A stretch of DNA of 64,000 bases from Hexactinellida sp. DTS-2022 (Eukaryota > Porifera > Hexactinellida): assembly GCA_028753945.1 (NCBI GenBank), contig JAPNXP010000005.1, forward strand, positions 4,774,001 through 4,838,000. The letters are read 5' to 3'. Below are positions 10,801 through 23,200 of this stretch, piece by piece. A model generated the notes under the pieces. The model was given only the letters and a program-made list of their open reading frames with translations. It was not told where the DNA came from and ran no database searches. Position numbers and translations under genes: made by a program. How positions within the stretch are numbered: the stretch's first letter is position 1; each line of letters begins with the position of its first letter.

Positions 10801-13800
10801 CATTTAATTAAATTTTACTAAAATTAACTAAATTTAATTGTAAGTGATTATGAAACTGTTCCTTTAATCGGTTCGTATCTAGGTTTCTTTTTCTTCTTCC
10901 CATCGTCTTCTACGTCTTCAAAGTCTTTCCTGCCTGTTTCGAACTCTTTGCTAATTTCCTCCTCAGAGAATAAAGCTGTACTTACGTCGGGATAAGTGAA
11001 CTTGCCTTCTGCGAGCAAAACATAGGCAACCTTTTTATCAGGATATTTGTGCTTTCTAGATTGAGATCCAATCGGTCTGATCTCCTTCGTTTGACCTGAA
11101 ATACAATACAGTAGTATATTCACCAATATACAGTGTACCTTAATACAGTAAAAACCGGTTTTTTCTAACTAACTATTTATTCTAAATGTGTAAGAAATTC
11201 CAATTTTGTTTTCTTTTTTAAATCGGTGTATCGGATTTTTCTCAACTATATTTCCTTGCAAAGAATTTGTTAGAATAAACTGGTTTCGACTGTATTGTAT
11301 AATTATTACAAATTCTAACCTAGTTTTATCATCGTGTTAACTTTCGCCACTTTCAGCCCATAAATCTGCTCTAGATAATTCTTTATCTCAAACTTGGAGA
11401 ACTTCATATCCACATGGAACATAACAACATTTTCCGCCACAGGTCTATACGGTCTTACCACGTACACATTCTGTTCAGGCATAAAAATAAATTTACTCAG
11501 TCTGTATTTAATCTCATCTTCTTCTGTATATGTTCTCGGTATACTCCTGTTACTCGCTTGTCTCACCAATACACTCAGTAACAATTTATTTTGTCTCAAA
11601 ACTTGTATCATATTGCTATTACATTTATCTAGGTGTCAACTATGCGATTAAATCTGGGCCGAAGCAGTTTAAAACTTATCTACAAGACACAGGGTCTCTA
11701 ATGCTAGACGCGTTAGAAGACAGCGGAAAAGATAAAAAAATAATTGCACAAGGTAGCATAGTCTACATAGAATCACTCGTAGACAAGGTAAAGCAAACTA
11801 GTAATTAGTTAATTAGTAATTACCACACAAACAGACAGTAATGTTTTTTCTTAAGCTAAGCTAAAAACCTAATAGTCATCTTCTCATCGAGATCGATATC
11901 TTTGAGAGCCTCTCTGAATTCAGCGTTCGAAATATATCCGTTTTGGTCCTTATCTCCTTCGCTTAGCGTCTTATCAGCGATGGCAATAGTCTGCTCCATA
12001 GAAACGTGCTGTCCTACCATACACCGTAGCACATGCACTAAGTCCGCTTTTGTGATTTTATCCGTATGCGATATGTCGTAGCATTTGAAGATAAAATCGA
12101 TTTTAGCGTCGTTGATACCAGCCCGGTCTTTCTTAGAGCTCTGGAAACAGGATAGTGTTAACACGAACTGATGGAAGTTAATGCTATCACATTGGGGGCC
12201 ACCCTTTAGCTCGAAGAATGATTGTATTATACGCGAGCCCAATGGATTCAGGGCTAACTCGGGTATCAATTGGAGATCTTTCATTTGTAGATAACCCTTG
12301 TCTTCCTTGTCCAGGGAATTGAATCGCATGTAGAGCCGCTTAATTTGATGGTTTGTGAATCCGGACTCTCGATGTAACTCATCGATATTCTCCTGGGTAA
12401 GAATGCTATTGCTATTTCCCATTATATTATACTGTGCTATTGAATTGAACACTCTAGTTATATTCTCTGCTCGCAATCACAATCTGGTATCTCAGGTTTC
12501 TAAGCATATATAATTCCTTCTTACGTAGAAACCACTACATTTAATTAACTATGTCCGTAATGTATTTTTTCCCATTTGATCTATGATGTACTAACTATAT
12601 TTATAATTTGTTGTTGTTGTTTACAGGAGTTTATTACTGATGTTGTACCTCTGTATGACAACAAGAGAAGGCATCTAGCCGACCTGAGAGTAAAAGCAAA
12701 ACTCACAATGATAGGTATTGATAAATAATGTAGTTTCAGGACCACATATTTGCTATAAGATAGTCTACTATTCGTGCTATGTATATTGTTCCTATTAGGT
12801 GTACTTCAGAAAGAATCAAATTCAGTTAAAGACTTCAACATGATTCCATCTGCGTTAAATAACGATTTTCCAATACCAACATTAACAAAACCCAAACCTT
12901 TAAAACAATCCCGAATACACAGACCAGACCCAGAGCTCATTCTCTCTCCAGAGAGAGAATCAAGTTTTGATAATTCACCAATTGGTATTAAAAGCCCCCA
13001 TGGCTATTTCCCAAAGCACAAAACGAAACATGATGAAGTAGAAACACTAGTGAATACTGTAAATGGTAAATTAAAATATATCGAGTATAATTATTCTAAC
13101 TATTGCTATATATAATGTGTCTAGCTACTATATTCTTGCATCTTTTCAGCTTTAGACTCATCTGAATTCCTAATTTTCAATCTCTTCTTATACAAAAAGT
13201 TTGATTCTGAGAGTGGTAGCAATACAATCTCGTCTTTCAGTCGCATTTCCGACAAAGAAATTTGTAGTACTTCCGGCCAGTTCTGCTTAGATTCGTTCAA
13301 CAGAGACCCACTAGTTAACGGCGTTAACGGAACCTTCTTATATTTCGCGAGCCACGGGTCTGTTTGCACCTGCTCTACAGTGTATCGCGACTTTGGATCA
13401 ACTCTTAGTAAACCCTGAATCATATCTTTCGCGGCTTTTGATATATGCTGCCAATCGTCCTTTGGGAAATTGTATTCGCCTTGTTTGATGCGAGATTGCA
13501 TTCCTTCTGAGAAACTCCGCTCAGATCGCGGATAAAACGGTGGGTAGCCACATAGCATTATGTACGTTATAATTCCCACGGACCACATGTCGCACGCTTT
13601 GTCGTAATTCGCGGCTGTTAACACCTCTGGCGCGACGTAGTAGGGTGTGAAACAGGGTGAGGTTAAATTGGATTCTTTGTAATTCTTAGAGAAGCCGAAA
13701 TCGGTTAATTTTAAGATCGAATTTTCATCTTTGGTTGCGAATAGAAAGTTTTCCGGTTTAACATCTCGATGCGCGATACCATTCTGATGCAGATGGCTTA

Positions 13801-16800
13801 TTGCTAAGCAAATCTGTCTTGTTAGGAGCGCCGCTTCTCTCTCAGTGAAGTGTTCTTTCTCTTTAATTCTATCGAATAGCTCGCCTCCAAACATGTTCTC
13901 CATTACAATATACAGGTTGGTAGAATCCTCGTAGATATCTATAATTTTGACGATATTATTGTGTTGGCATACTTGTGAGTGTATTTTAGCTTCGCTTTTA
14001 GCGCGTTTGGAAGCACCAATCACTTTAACAGCTCTTTCTATCATAGATTTCCGTTCTATACATTTGTACACTTTCCCACTTAGACCGACGCCCAATTCTA
14101 TCTTTGTAACCTCGTAATCCTCTCCTATGGGGTATGTCTTTGTTCCAATCTCTGATGGATTGGAATCGAATTTAGGCTGGAAATTAGCCATTTCGTTTGC
14201 ATATAAACCTACCTACAGTAGACTCTCGTTAATAAGAACATGGTTAAAGCGAAATACAGTAGAGCCTCTGAACAACGGACACCTTGGGACCGGAACCGTT
14301 GTCCGCTATTTAGAGGTTGCTTTTCTATTAGACATATGCTAAATAAATAAATCCGTGCCACGAGGGTTGTCCGTTATTTAGAGGTTGTCCGCTATTTGGT
14401 GTGCCCGTTATGAGAGGCTCCACTGTATACAAATGCATGCAAGTGACTCCGGTTAATACGAATTCCGGATAATATGAACAATTCCCTGGTGTTCGTATTA
14501 ACGAGACTCTACTGTAGATCTCTGAATAATTTACCAGGGTTTCATCCAGGTGCGTAATTTTGAGAGGAAACTTTTCTAGGCGCGAAAATCGAGAGATTCT
14601 CCCATAGACGAAATACAAATTGAGTAATTTAGACGCGTGTGAGCGAGCTCAAACTTAATCTAGGCGCGCAGAAAATTTCGCCTGGATGAAACCTGATTTA
14701 TTAATATGATATATTCCTTGTATAGACTCTGGGCGGCTCTTAACTGACCTGATTGAGAAAGGAGAAGCGCTTAGAAACGAGATTATCAGCTCTCAAGACA
14801 AACTTAGCGCAGACAGGAATATTGCAACAAACACGACACAAACACAAAATCTCACAGACATCGATACAGTAATTGGTGGGTACTCTATAATAAAGGACTT
14901 ATTTATATATCGGCCAACATCTTTTTCAATATAAAAACCCGGCTTCACAAATGAATTATTTATTTTAATATGACTTTGCCAGTGCCTGAAATTACATTAG
15001 AAAAGGTGTTGTCCATATATAAGTAGACAAATTAAATCACCTAGTCTCCTATTTTACTACAGTTGAAACCGTATTTTCTAACACCGGTTTTTCTAACTAA
15101 TCGGTTTTATCTAACTAACTATATATTTTAAATGTGTAAGAAATTCCAATTTAGGTTCATTTTCAATCGGTTTATTCTAACTATCGAATTTTCCTACTTT
15201 ATTTCCATGCAAAGAATTGGTTAGAAAAACCGGTTTCGACTGTATGTGTTTATCTCACTACTCTCACAAGGTTTATTGCTGCCAGAAGATACACTACTCA
15301 ACAATGCTACAGTACCGGGAGAGTATAACCAGTTCTTAGAGGAGAGTTTGATCCGAGACTCCTCTCTGATAGAAGATATTCTCTACTTGAACGGGTCTCA
15401 CGTGTCAGACAGAGTGTTGAATGAAATCGAAATGTTAGTTTATACATTTAATGGAAACTCAGATTTTATTATACAGTAGAACCTCGTTAATACGAACATC
15501 AACGGACGGTAAAAATTGTTCGCTTTATCGGAGTTCTTATTAACTGGAGTAATACCCATTGTAGGGACCCGATTTTGTGGAACTGTTTGTTCGTCTTATC
15601 CGGAAATTCGTATTAACCGTGTTCGTACTAACGAGGTTCTACTGTATATTTCTATTTACTTAGGGAATTTGGCGAAGATATTGAATTCAACGATTCAATT
15701 GACAGTCCTATTCTACATGAAGTACAAACTATAGATAAACCAATTCCGATCAAAACGCGAAAACTAACACCTCAAATCAGCGACACAGCAGATCAACACT
15801 CTGATTACGCTACAGAACTAAGCTATGCATCTATAAGAGACAGGTTAGGACAGGATAGGATCTCACAGCTGGAGAGAGTTTTCGCGGCAAAAGTGTGTAT
15901 AGAAAAGCTAATCTTTAATTTACCTTTGGCCGTCATAAGCAAGCCAGCCACACCGACTCAGTTATCAAGGATTTACAGGCAAATAACCTTCAATACAGTT
16001 CAATACAATTTGATTGCTAATTGGCGAACTTGCTATTAGAGGAACAGAATTAACTTAAATGCTCGCTTGGGGACTGAAAATAGAGCGATATAATAAATAG
16101 TGCTATTCGATCAATTGCTATTATGCGAACACCACTGTACTAAGAGTAAATAATTAACAATAAGTTCGTATAGGTGCACGTACATAGTAGAGTATCAATT
16201 GGAACAACATGAGTCGATGGGAAATGAGAAACGAAGGAGAAAGCCAGAAGAAGAGACTCGAGTCATAACTCGGAAGGTAGATGGAGAGGGCAACATTATA
16301 TTCAACCACAGGACAGTGGTGCCTATTTGTCTCACTGCTGGGGTTATTAAGAAATGGTGGAACAGCAAACTGGAATTCAAAATATATAAAAAGAATTTGG
16401 GACAGAAAAAAGCAATTTATTTAGGTAGAAAATCGAATATTAGGAGACTCGTTAATAAGAACACGGATAAGGCGAAATATCGGTTAAGGAGTACAAAGTT
16501 TAAGTTCCCTAGCCTATACAAATGCATGCAAATGACTCCGGTTAATATGAACAAATTTCGACGGTTCCCTGGTGTTCGTATTACGAGAGTAAGAGTCTAC
16601 TGTATTTATTATTTTGGGGTAAATAAATTCGTTTTCTAACAGGAGTTGCTACGTTACACCTCAGGGATGTACTGGAATCAGACAGCCTTATTATGACGTC
16701 ATCACTAGAGGTACAGGTGCCTTCGCATCTCCAGAGAGAGCAGTACCCCACCCATCTATACGCCCTGCTGGAGCTGGCAAGCGAGCCGCCTCCTGTATGC

Positions 16801-17235
16801 AAGAAGAAACTAACTGACAAGCTAGGTACCTTAGTTTAGGGCTGATAACTTAGTTAGTGAGATGGGAAGAAATAGATTTAGGATAAAATATCGTAAAGCA
16901 ATGCTCAGAAATACTATATTATTTATTGAAAAAATTATTCGAATTTTATGATAAACTTAATAGAAAAATCGGCAAATGATAGACACTAAAAATCCAATAA
17001 AAAACAAAATATTTTGTCGATGAATATTTCGTGAATTTGGTCTGAATTTTTGTATTGAACAACATATTATTTCTTACAAACAACACTCCTCTCTAGATAG
17101 TGGGATATTGCGAAATAAACCCTCGAAAGAACCGACAGAGAAACGCGTGACATTCTCAGCCTCACCTCCACACACCCGGGAGCTCTCCTCTCCCTCTCCA
17201 GACGAAGATTCTTCCTCTGAATCTGAAGCGTCAAT

Positions 17236-17269
<34 letters not shown>

Positions 17270-20200
17270 GCTGATCCGTTACGACTGAACCTCCTGCTAC
17301 TAGTGCCAGACGGCAGTGACATTTCTGTCGCTAGCAAGGAGTGTCCGTGGAGAGGCGCTAACCCCTACCTTGTGGTTAAAATATTCTGCGCAGACACAGC
17401 TCCACAGAGCACAGTGCACTGGGAAAACGGATCTCCTAGATTTGCATTCAGGTCTACATTTATATACTCTCTGTTTAAATTGTATTATTATGGACACCAT
17501 TACTAATTCGAAATACATACTAGTACAGTAGAACCTCCAAAAGTGAACACCTTCAAGAAATGAAAACCTCCAAAATATGAACACTTTTTCTCAGTCCCAA
17601 ATTTTCCCATTGCTTTAGAGTTGGCTGGTCCCCAGGGTGTCCACTTTCTGAAGGTTTTACTGTATGTATTTACTATATTGGCTAATGTGTTCGCCTTATC
17701 CGGAATTCGTATTAACCAATATTATTTATATTGAAAAAGCTTTGAAGTGGACAGAATAGTGTTCGTACTAACCGTGTGCGTACTATTCGGTTCTACTATA
17801 TTATTATTTAGGCAGCTGTTTCCTATCCACCTAACGCACGATACTCTCACCACAAAGCTGTGTAACAAGGTGGTGGTCCTGGAGGTGTGGCACAGAGAGA
17901 CGAACAGGAACAAACCGAGTGACGAGCTAGTCGGGCTAGTGCAGCTGTCTCTGCATCAGTTCTATATTAACTTCACACATTCAGAGAACGCTGTGCACTC
18001 TCTACAGGTGATACGTGGCAATGTTTAAATTGGAATTTAATACATTAGACTTTCGTTAATACGAACACCAGGAGACCATCGAAATTTCTTCTTTTAACCG
18101 AAATTCATAATAACCGGAGTCACTTGCAAGTACAGTCGACTCCGCTTAATAGAGCCACGGTTAATAGATTTCTCCGCTTAATGGGGTCAAAATTTCACAG
18201 GATTTATAGGACGGAATGACAGTCTAGCTTAAAATGTTTTCGGTTATTAGATTTCTCCGCTTAATTGGGTCAAAGTAACCTGGTCCCGAGGTGACTCTAT
18301 TAAGCGGAGTCGACTGTATTTGTATAGGTTAGGGCAGAGGCGGCGCGGCTTTTGGGGGCTCCCGGGTGATCGACCTACTAGTCCCCTTTATCCAGGGCCC
18401 CTGGGGGCCTGAACAAGGGGCCCCCCCTTTGTAATCGGTTGAGGGGCCCGCGGGTGAATCACCCGTTCGGGGTGCGGCCGCGCCGCCCATGGGTTAGGGG
18501 AATTAAAACTTGTACATCTTAACTGATATTTCGCTCTATCCGTGTTTGTATTAACGAGAGTCTACATTAATTGCGAATAATTAAATAGGGACAATATCCT
18601 GTGATAAGCGAGAATGGCAGTTATCCTATCACAGACCCGCTAACTGGCAAAACTCGCGGTTATATTTCCGCGCTTCTAGCACTCGGCTCCTTCGAACAGA
18701 TCAGTAGCTTAGAGCAAAGCATCACAGAAGGAGGATACACAATTAAAACAGCAGGGAAGAAACAAATTCCTTATCAAGTGAGTATATAATGTTTGAATAA
18801 ATCAATTATCTTTTGAATGAAGTTATTATACAGTTTGTATAATCTGCTTAATTCTCTACTCTATTGATCCGATATTTTCCCTTAAGAACATTCATTCGTT
18901 ACTTCGGTGTCTTTAACACGCTTAATCCCTGGTTCGTATTTCGAATTATGGCTTAATTGAATCGGCCGTTTCATGCCCTGTGTGCGTCTCTCCTTTTCTG
19001 CGGTATGCGCACCTCGCGAATTATCACCGCTGCTGCCTCCGTTCGCGGTTTGTGACTCGGATTCGCTGTCGCTACTAACGCTTGTACTGCTGCAAGAACT
19101 AGAGCTACTTGAAGGAAGTCCGGTATTCGTCTCAAAATCCATGTGCGAAACCTCACGAGCTATCTCAGGGCGATATTTTCGCAGCGTTTCTAGCCATTTT
19201 TTCGCGAGTTTCGGTCTCCCCTTCATTGCTTTAGGCATCACGCGATGGAAAGTGACGGGAGTAACGAGATTCTGAGTGACCGCTATGCTCAGGTCTAGGT
19301 TTAACACTACGTGCCACCAGCCGCCTGGCACGTATACCACCTCTCCAGGTCCGTGCGTAAAGTCGTACGGCCTGTACTCAGTGGGCCAGGAGGGAAGGAG
19401 ACATTTCGGGTACACAAACGTGAACCATGATATCGCTTCGGACCTCTGCTGGCCGCCCTCCCCTAATCGCGGCTTTAACATCTCCTTCGGGGTGTTAGGT
19501 GGGAAGATACACCAGTGTTTGTGGCCGCGAACAACCGCGTTCCAAGCGGAAGTGCCGAGCGGATCGATGTGTATACCCGTACCGGAACGTGCCGGTCCCA
19601 TCACAAACCATCTGTAGGGCGGCCGTCGCGATTCACTCGCGTATTTGAATAGATCATCTGCGAAATAATCCGGCACTTGGTAATCCTCTAACAGAGATTT
19701 CTTCTTCCGATGCTCGCCGAATCCACTGTCGAACACGTACAATGGACTGTCATCCTTGGTTGTCTGTATGTAGTGTCTGTAGTATTTCATTTTCAGTTTT
19801 ACGCTAAACCCATCATCGTCTTCTCCGCATTTGAATTTCTGATTTCGGTATTTCTTTGTAAGTCGCTCAATTGTCCATTTTTTCCTTGCATCCCAATCCT
19901 TTAATAGCCCTGTTATTAATACTGGTTTCCCTGGTAACTCATACCGTCTCTGGAAAGTCTCAATACTTACTTCAGAAGCGTTAATTCGGTCAATATTCTC
20001 ATAGAAATACGAACTGTTTGTATCGTTTTTCTCGTGCAGTCCCATCTGTGTCCACCCTGGGTCCCCCTTGAGCTCTGGTCGAGCTCTCTGCTTTACGTCT
20101 GCGATAGTTTTATCCGCGCGGCAATTAAACCGCGCTTCATCTACGTTCTGTGTGATGCTTCCGCTCGCGGCAGTGGTGGGAGAAGGGAGGTTTGATGCCA

Positions 20201-23200
20201 TTATGTGCTACAAACAATGTTTGGTATTATAGTGGCGTTCGTGTAATAGCAAGTCGCATTTTGCACGAAATTTGCTCTCTAATAGGCCAACTTGATATGA
20301 GAGGAACTTAATTAATTTAACACTTAATGCTCGCTTGGGGACTGAAAATAACTTGCTAAAAGAGCAATATTATAGGAATTGCTATTAGGTGAACACCACA
20401 CCACAGTCGTTTATGATGGAGATAAATAAAAGTTAAGAAAAAGTGTTCATTATTTGGATTTGTTCATTTCTGCAGGTTTTACTTACTATATTAAATTCAA
20501 TATGTAGAGTATTATTTATTATAGCGTTATTATCTTATTAGGAGCAGGACATCTCAACAGCTCTGTACAGAGCTCAAGAAGGGACCTATCCTATGCTGGC
20601 GTCCGACCATGTGTACTCAGAGGACTCAGAACATGTATTCGAGATTTGTATTGAAGGAGCGAAAGATGTGCACCCGTTAGGATCAGGTATGGGATTATAT
20701 ACTTTATATTGATAAACTTATTTATAGTAGAAACCGGTTTTTTTCTAACACTGGTTTTTTGTAACTATTTATTCTAAATGTGTAAGAAATTCCAATTTTG
20801 TGTCCATGCAAAGAATTGGTTAGAAAAAACCGGTTTCGACTGTACTATATTGATAAAAAGCAAATTCATTTTGAAAATTACATGTGTGATTTTAACTAAT
20901 CTGTTAACTAACTATAAGAGTGACAAACAACAATATTAGGTAACAGGAATGAAAGAGATTTGTATATTGGCCACCCAATTGAGTCAAAGGAACTTAAAAA
21001 TCCATCTAAACAATCAAATTAGCTATAATTAACCTCCTTAGGTGTATGGGGAGAAACAGACTGTTACATTTCCTACAAATTCCCCATATCGACCCGACTA
21101 AGCACACAGGAACAGACACCATACACCATGGATGATCAAGTAGAGCTCACTGCCTTCAGCACACCCACTACTCTAAGTCTACCGTCACCTAATTTCTCAG
21201 CGCACCACACACACAGATTATTCCTTAGAAAGGGAACCTCCCTGCAACAAGTCCTACTCGACTCTACCTACCAAGGAATGTCAAAGGAAGACAGAGTATT
21301 AGAGAGAATGTAAGTATTTAAATAAACTCATAGAAATGAATATAAATTATTGAGTGCAAGTAAGAAAGCTATAGAATGATACAAAAATGACTTATAGTAA
21401 ATATTTAGAAAGATAAGTTAGAAATGTAGTGTTATGAACGTATCTGTTAAGAGCATGAAGGTATTAGCTTAGCTTAGCTTAGTAAGGAAATGAACTAATA
21501 AGTTGGCTTAGCTTAGTGTGTGTGTTCAGTAGAACTCGTTGAGACCGTGGGGGACTGAGGTATCAAGTTCGCGAATCCAGTGACTCTCTCTCTCACTCAG
21601 TTTGTGCGGTTTCGCGATTTCTATCCCAATCAGTTCGAATATTTTCATCGGATCGTCGCGAGCAGAAATAGCACCTTGACTTTTCTCGATTCTACAGCGC
21701 TTATCTTTCGGTATATTCGCGCGGTTTTTCGTGTGTTCATAGAACGCGTGAATATCCGCACTTGTGCCTCTCCCCTGTCTCGCCATCGACCTGTGGTCTT
21801 CAAGTCTCGCCTGTAGTTCCTTACTGCTAGAACCAACGTACTGCTTACGACACACAGTGCAGGTTAGAATGTATATTAGACTTCTAGTGTTGCAGTCAAT
21901 AGCATCACTAACTTCGTATATCTTACGACGCTGTGTGCTGGTGAAATGTTTCTTCTCTATCATCATGTCACAGTTCTTACATTCCTTATTCCTGCATGGA
22001 ATTGTACCAATGTTATGTGGGAAATAGTATATTTCACAAGTAGACTCGTAGTAGAGTATTTTCTCGAGATTATCAGCTGTGAAATATTCCTCCCAAATAG
22101 ATTTCAGTTTCTCAAAGATTTCTCCATTGATTTTGTATCGATCTACTTTTCCCTTTGGAACGCCAATAGTTTCAAACTCTGTATAGAACGTGCGCTCCAT
22201 TCCAATCGGTACAACTTGTTGCAGATCCTTGCTATCTCGCTTGACCAGAAAGTACAACATTGAGTACAGATCTTCCTTCAGATTTCGTAGAGTCTCGTAT
22301 ATCACTCCAGGTTTGCTCCTCAGACTAAGCAGCGCGAAATGTTTCACCTTATGTTGGTTGATCACACAGACAAGAAGATCGGCGAGCACGCACTTTTCCT
22401 TCTCTCCCACTTCAACAGTTCCTTTTAGATGCTCCAAGATACTCATCAAAATATGTACTTTTCTCACACCGCCCTGGTTTCTATCTATTGTGAACCTGCA
22501 CCATACGCAGTGCCTGTAGGATGGGTTGACTCTATGGCGCACAGATCTACACTGGGAACAGCTGATTCTGTTCTCGAGTTCGTCCTCGCTGTCGCTGTCA
22601 GTGCTCACAGCTGGCTGGGGCAACAGCTGTTCCGTTTCCGGTTTAGACGCCTCTCCATACGCGTTTGTGAGATCGATACAGTTTATGAATGTGGAGTTAT
22701 CAATAATGACAGTTGAGTATTTCAGCTTGGGGGCTATTTCTATGCTGCGGCGGAAGAATTGAGGCCAGAATTTATCAGTTGGCATTTCCGGTGGTATGAT
22801 TCCGCAGTCGACTACAAGATTAGTTGAATGCTCGACTATAGTAACAATGTTAGCGTCGTTGTAGTAGTGTATGCGTACAGAAATCTCCAGCTCTTTATCA
22901 AAGACATCCGGAGTCATTTCGGAGGATTTACGAGTGTTTCTGTTGAAGGCGATATTGAATATAGATTTCTGCTCCGGTTTTTCGGGTGCCTTTGCTAGCT
23001 GTGTGTACACGCGAGTGCGGTTTGACTTCATAAGTTCGTCTATGAACGGAGAGCCGCGTGGGAAGAGAAGAAGAATGCGAGAAATTCCAAAACTGTCACT
23101 CAGGAAATCAGGAATCCCTTTGGCCTCGTCGAAAACAGATTCCTGTACGCGCATGCTCTCCTCGAAAGCGCGTTTCGCGCTGGTGAACTGGTGTTTGGCT

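Noticed and set aside
12423-12476. CHP1 start 18 codons upstream
   Set aside because: Would bury the myristoylation glycine of MGNSNSIL, which is conserved in the family.
12774-13115. Separate small gene on the + strand
   Set aside because: It is C2CD3 exon 5 plus intron; splice sites and phase agree on both sides.
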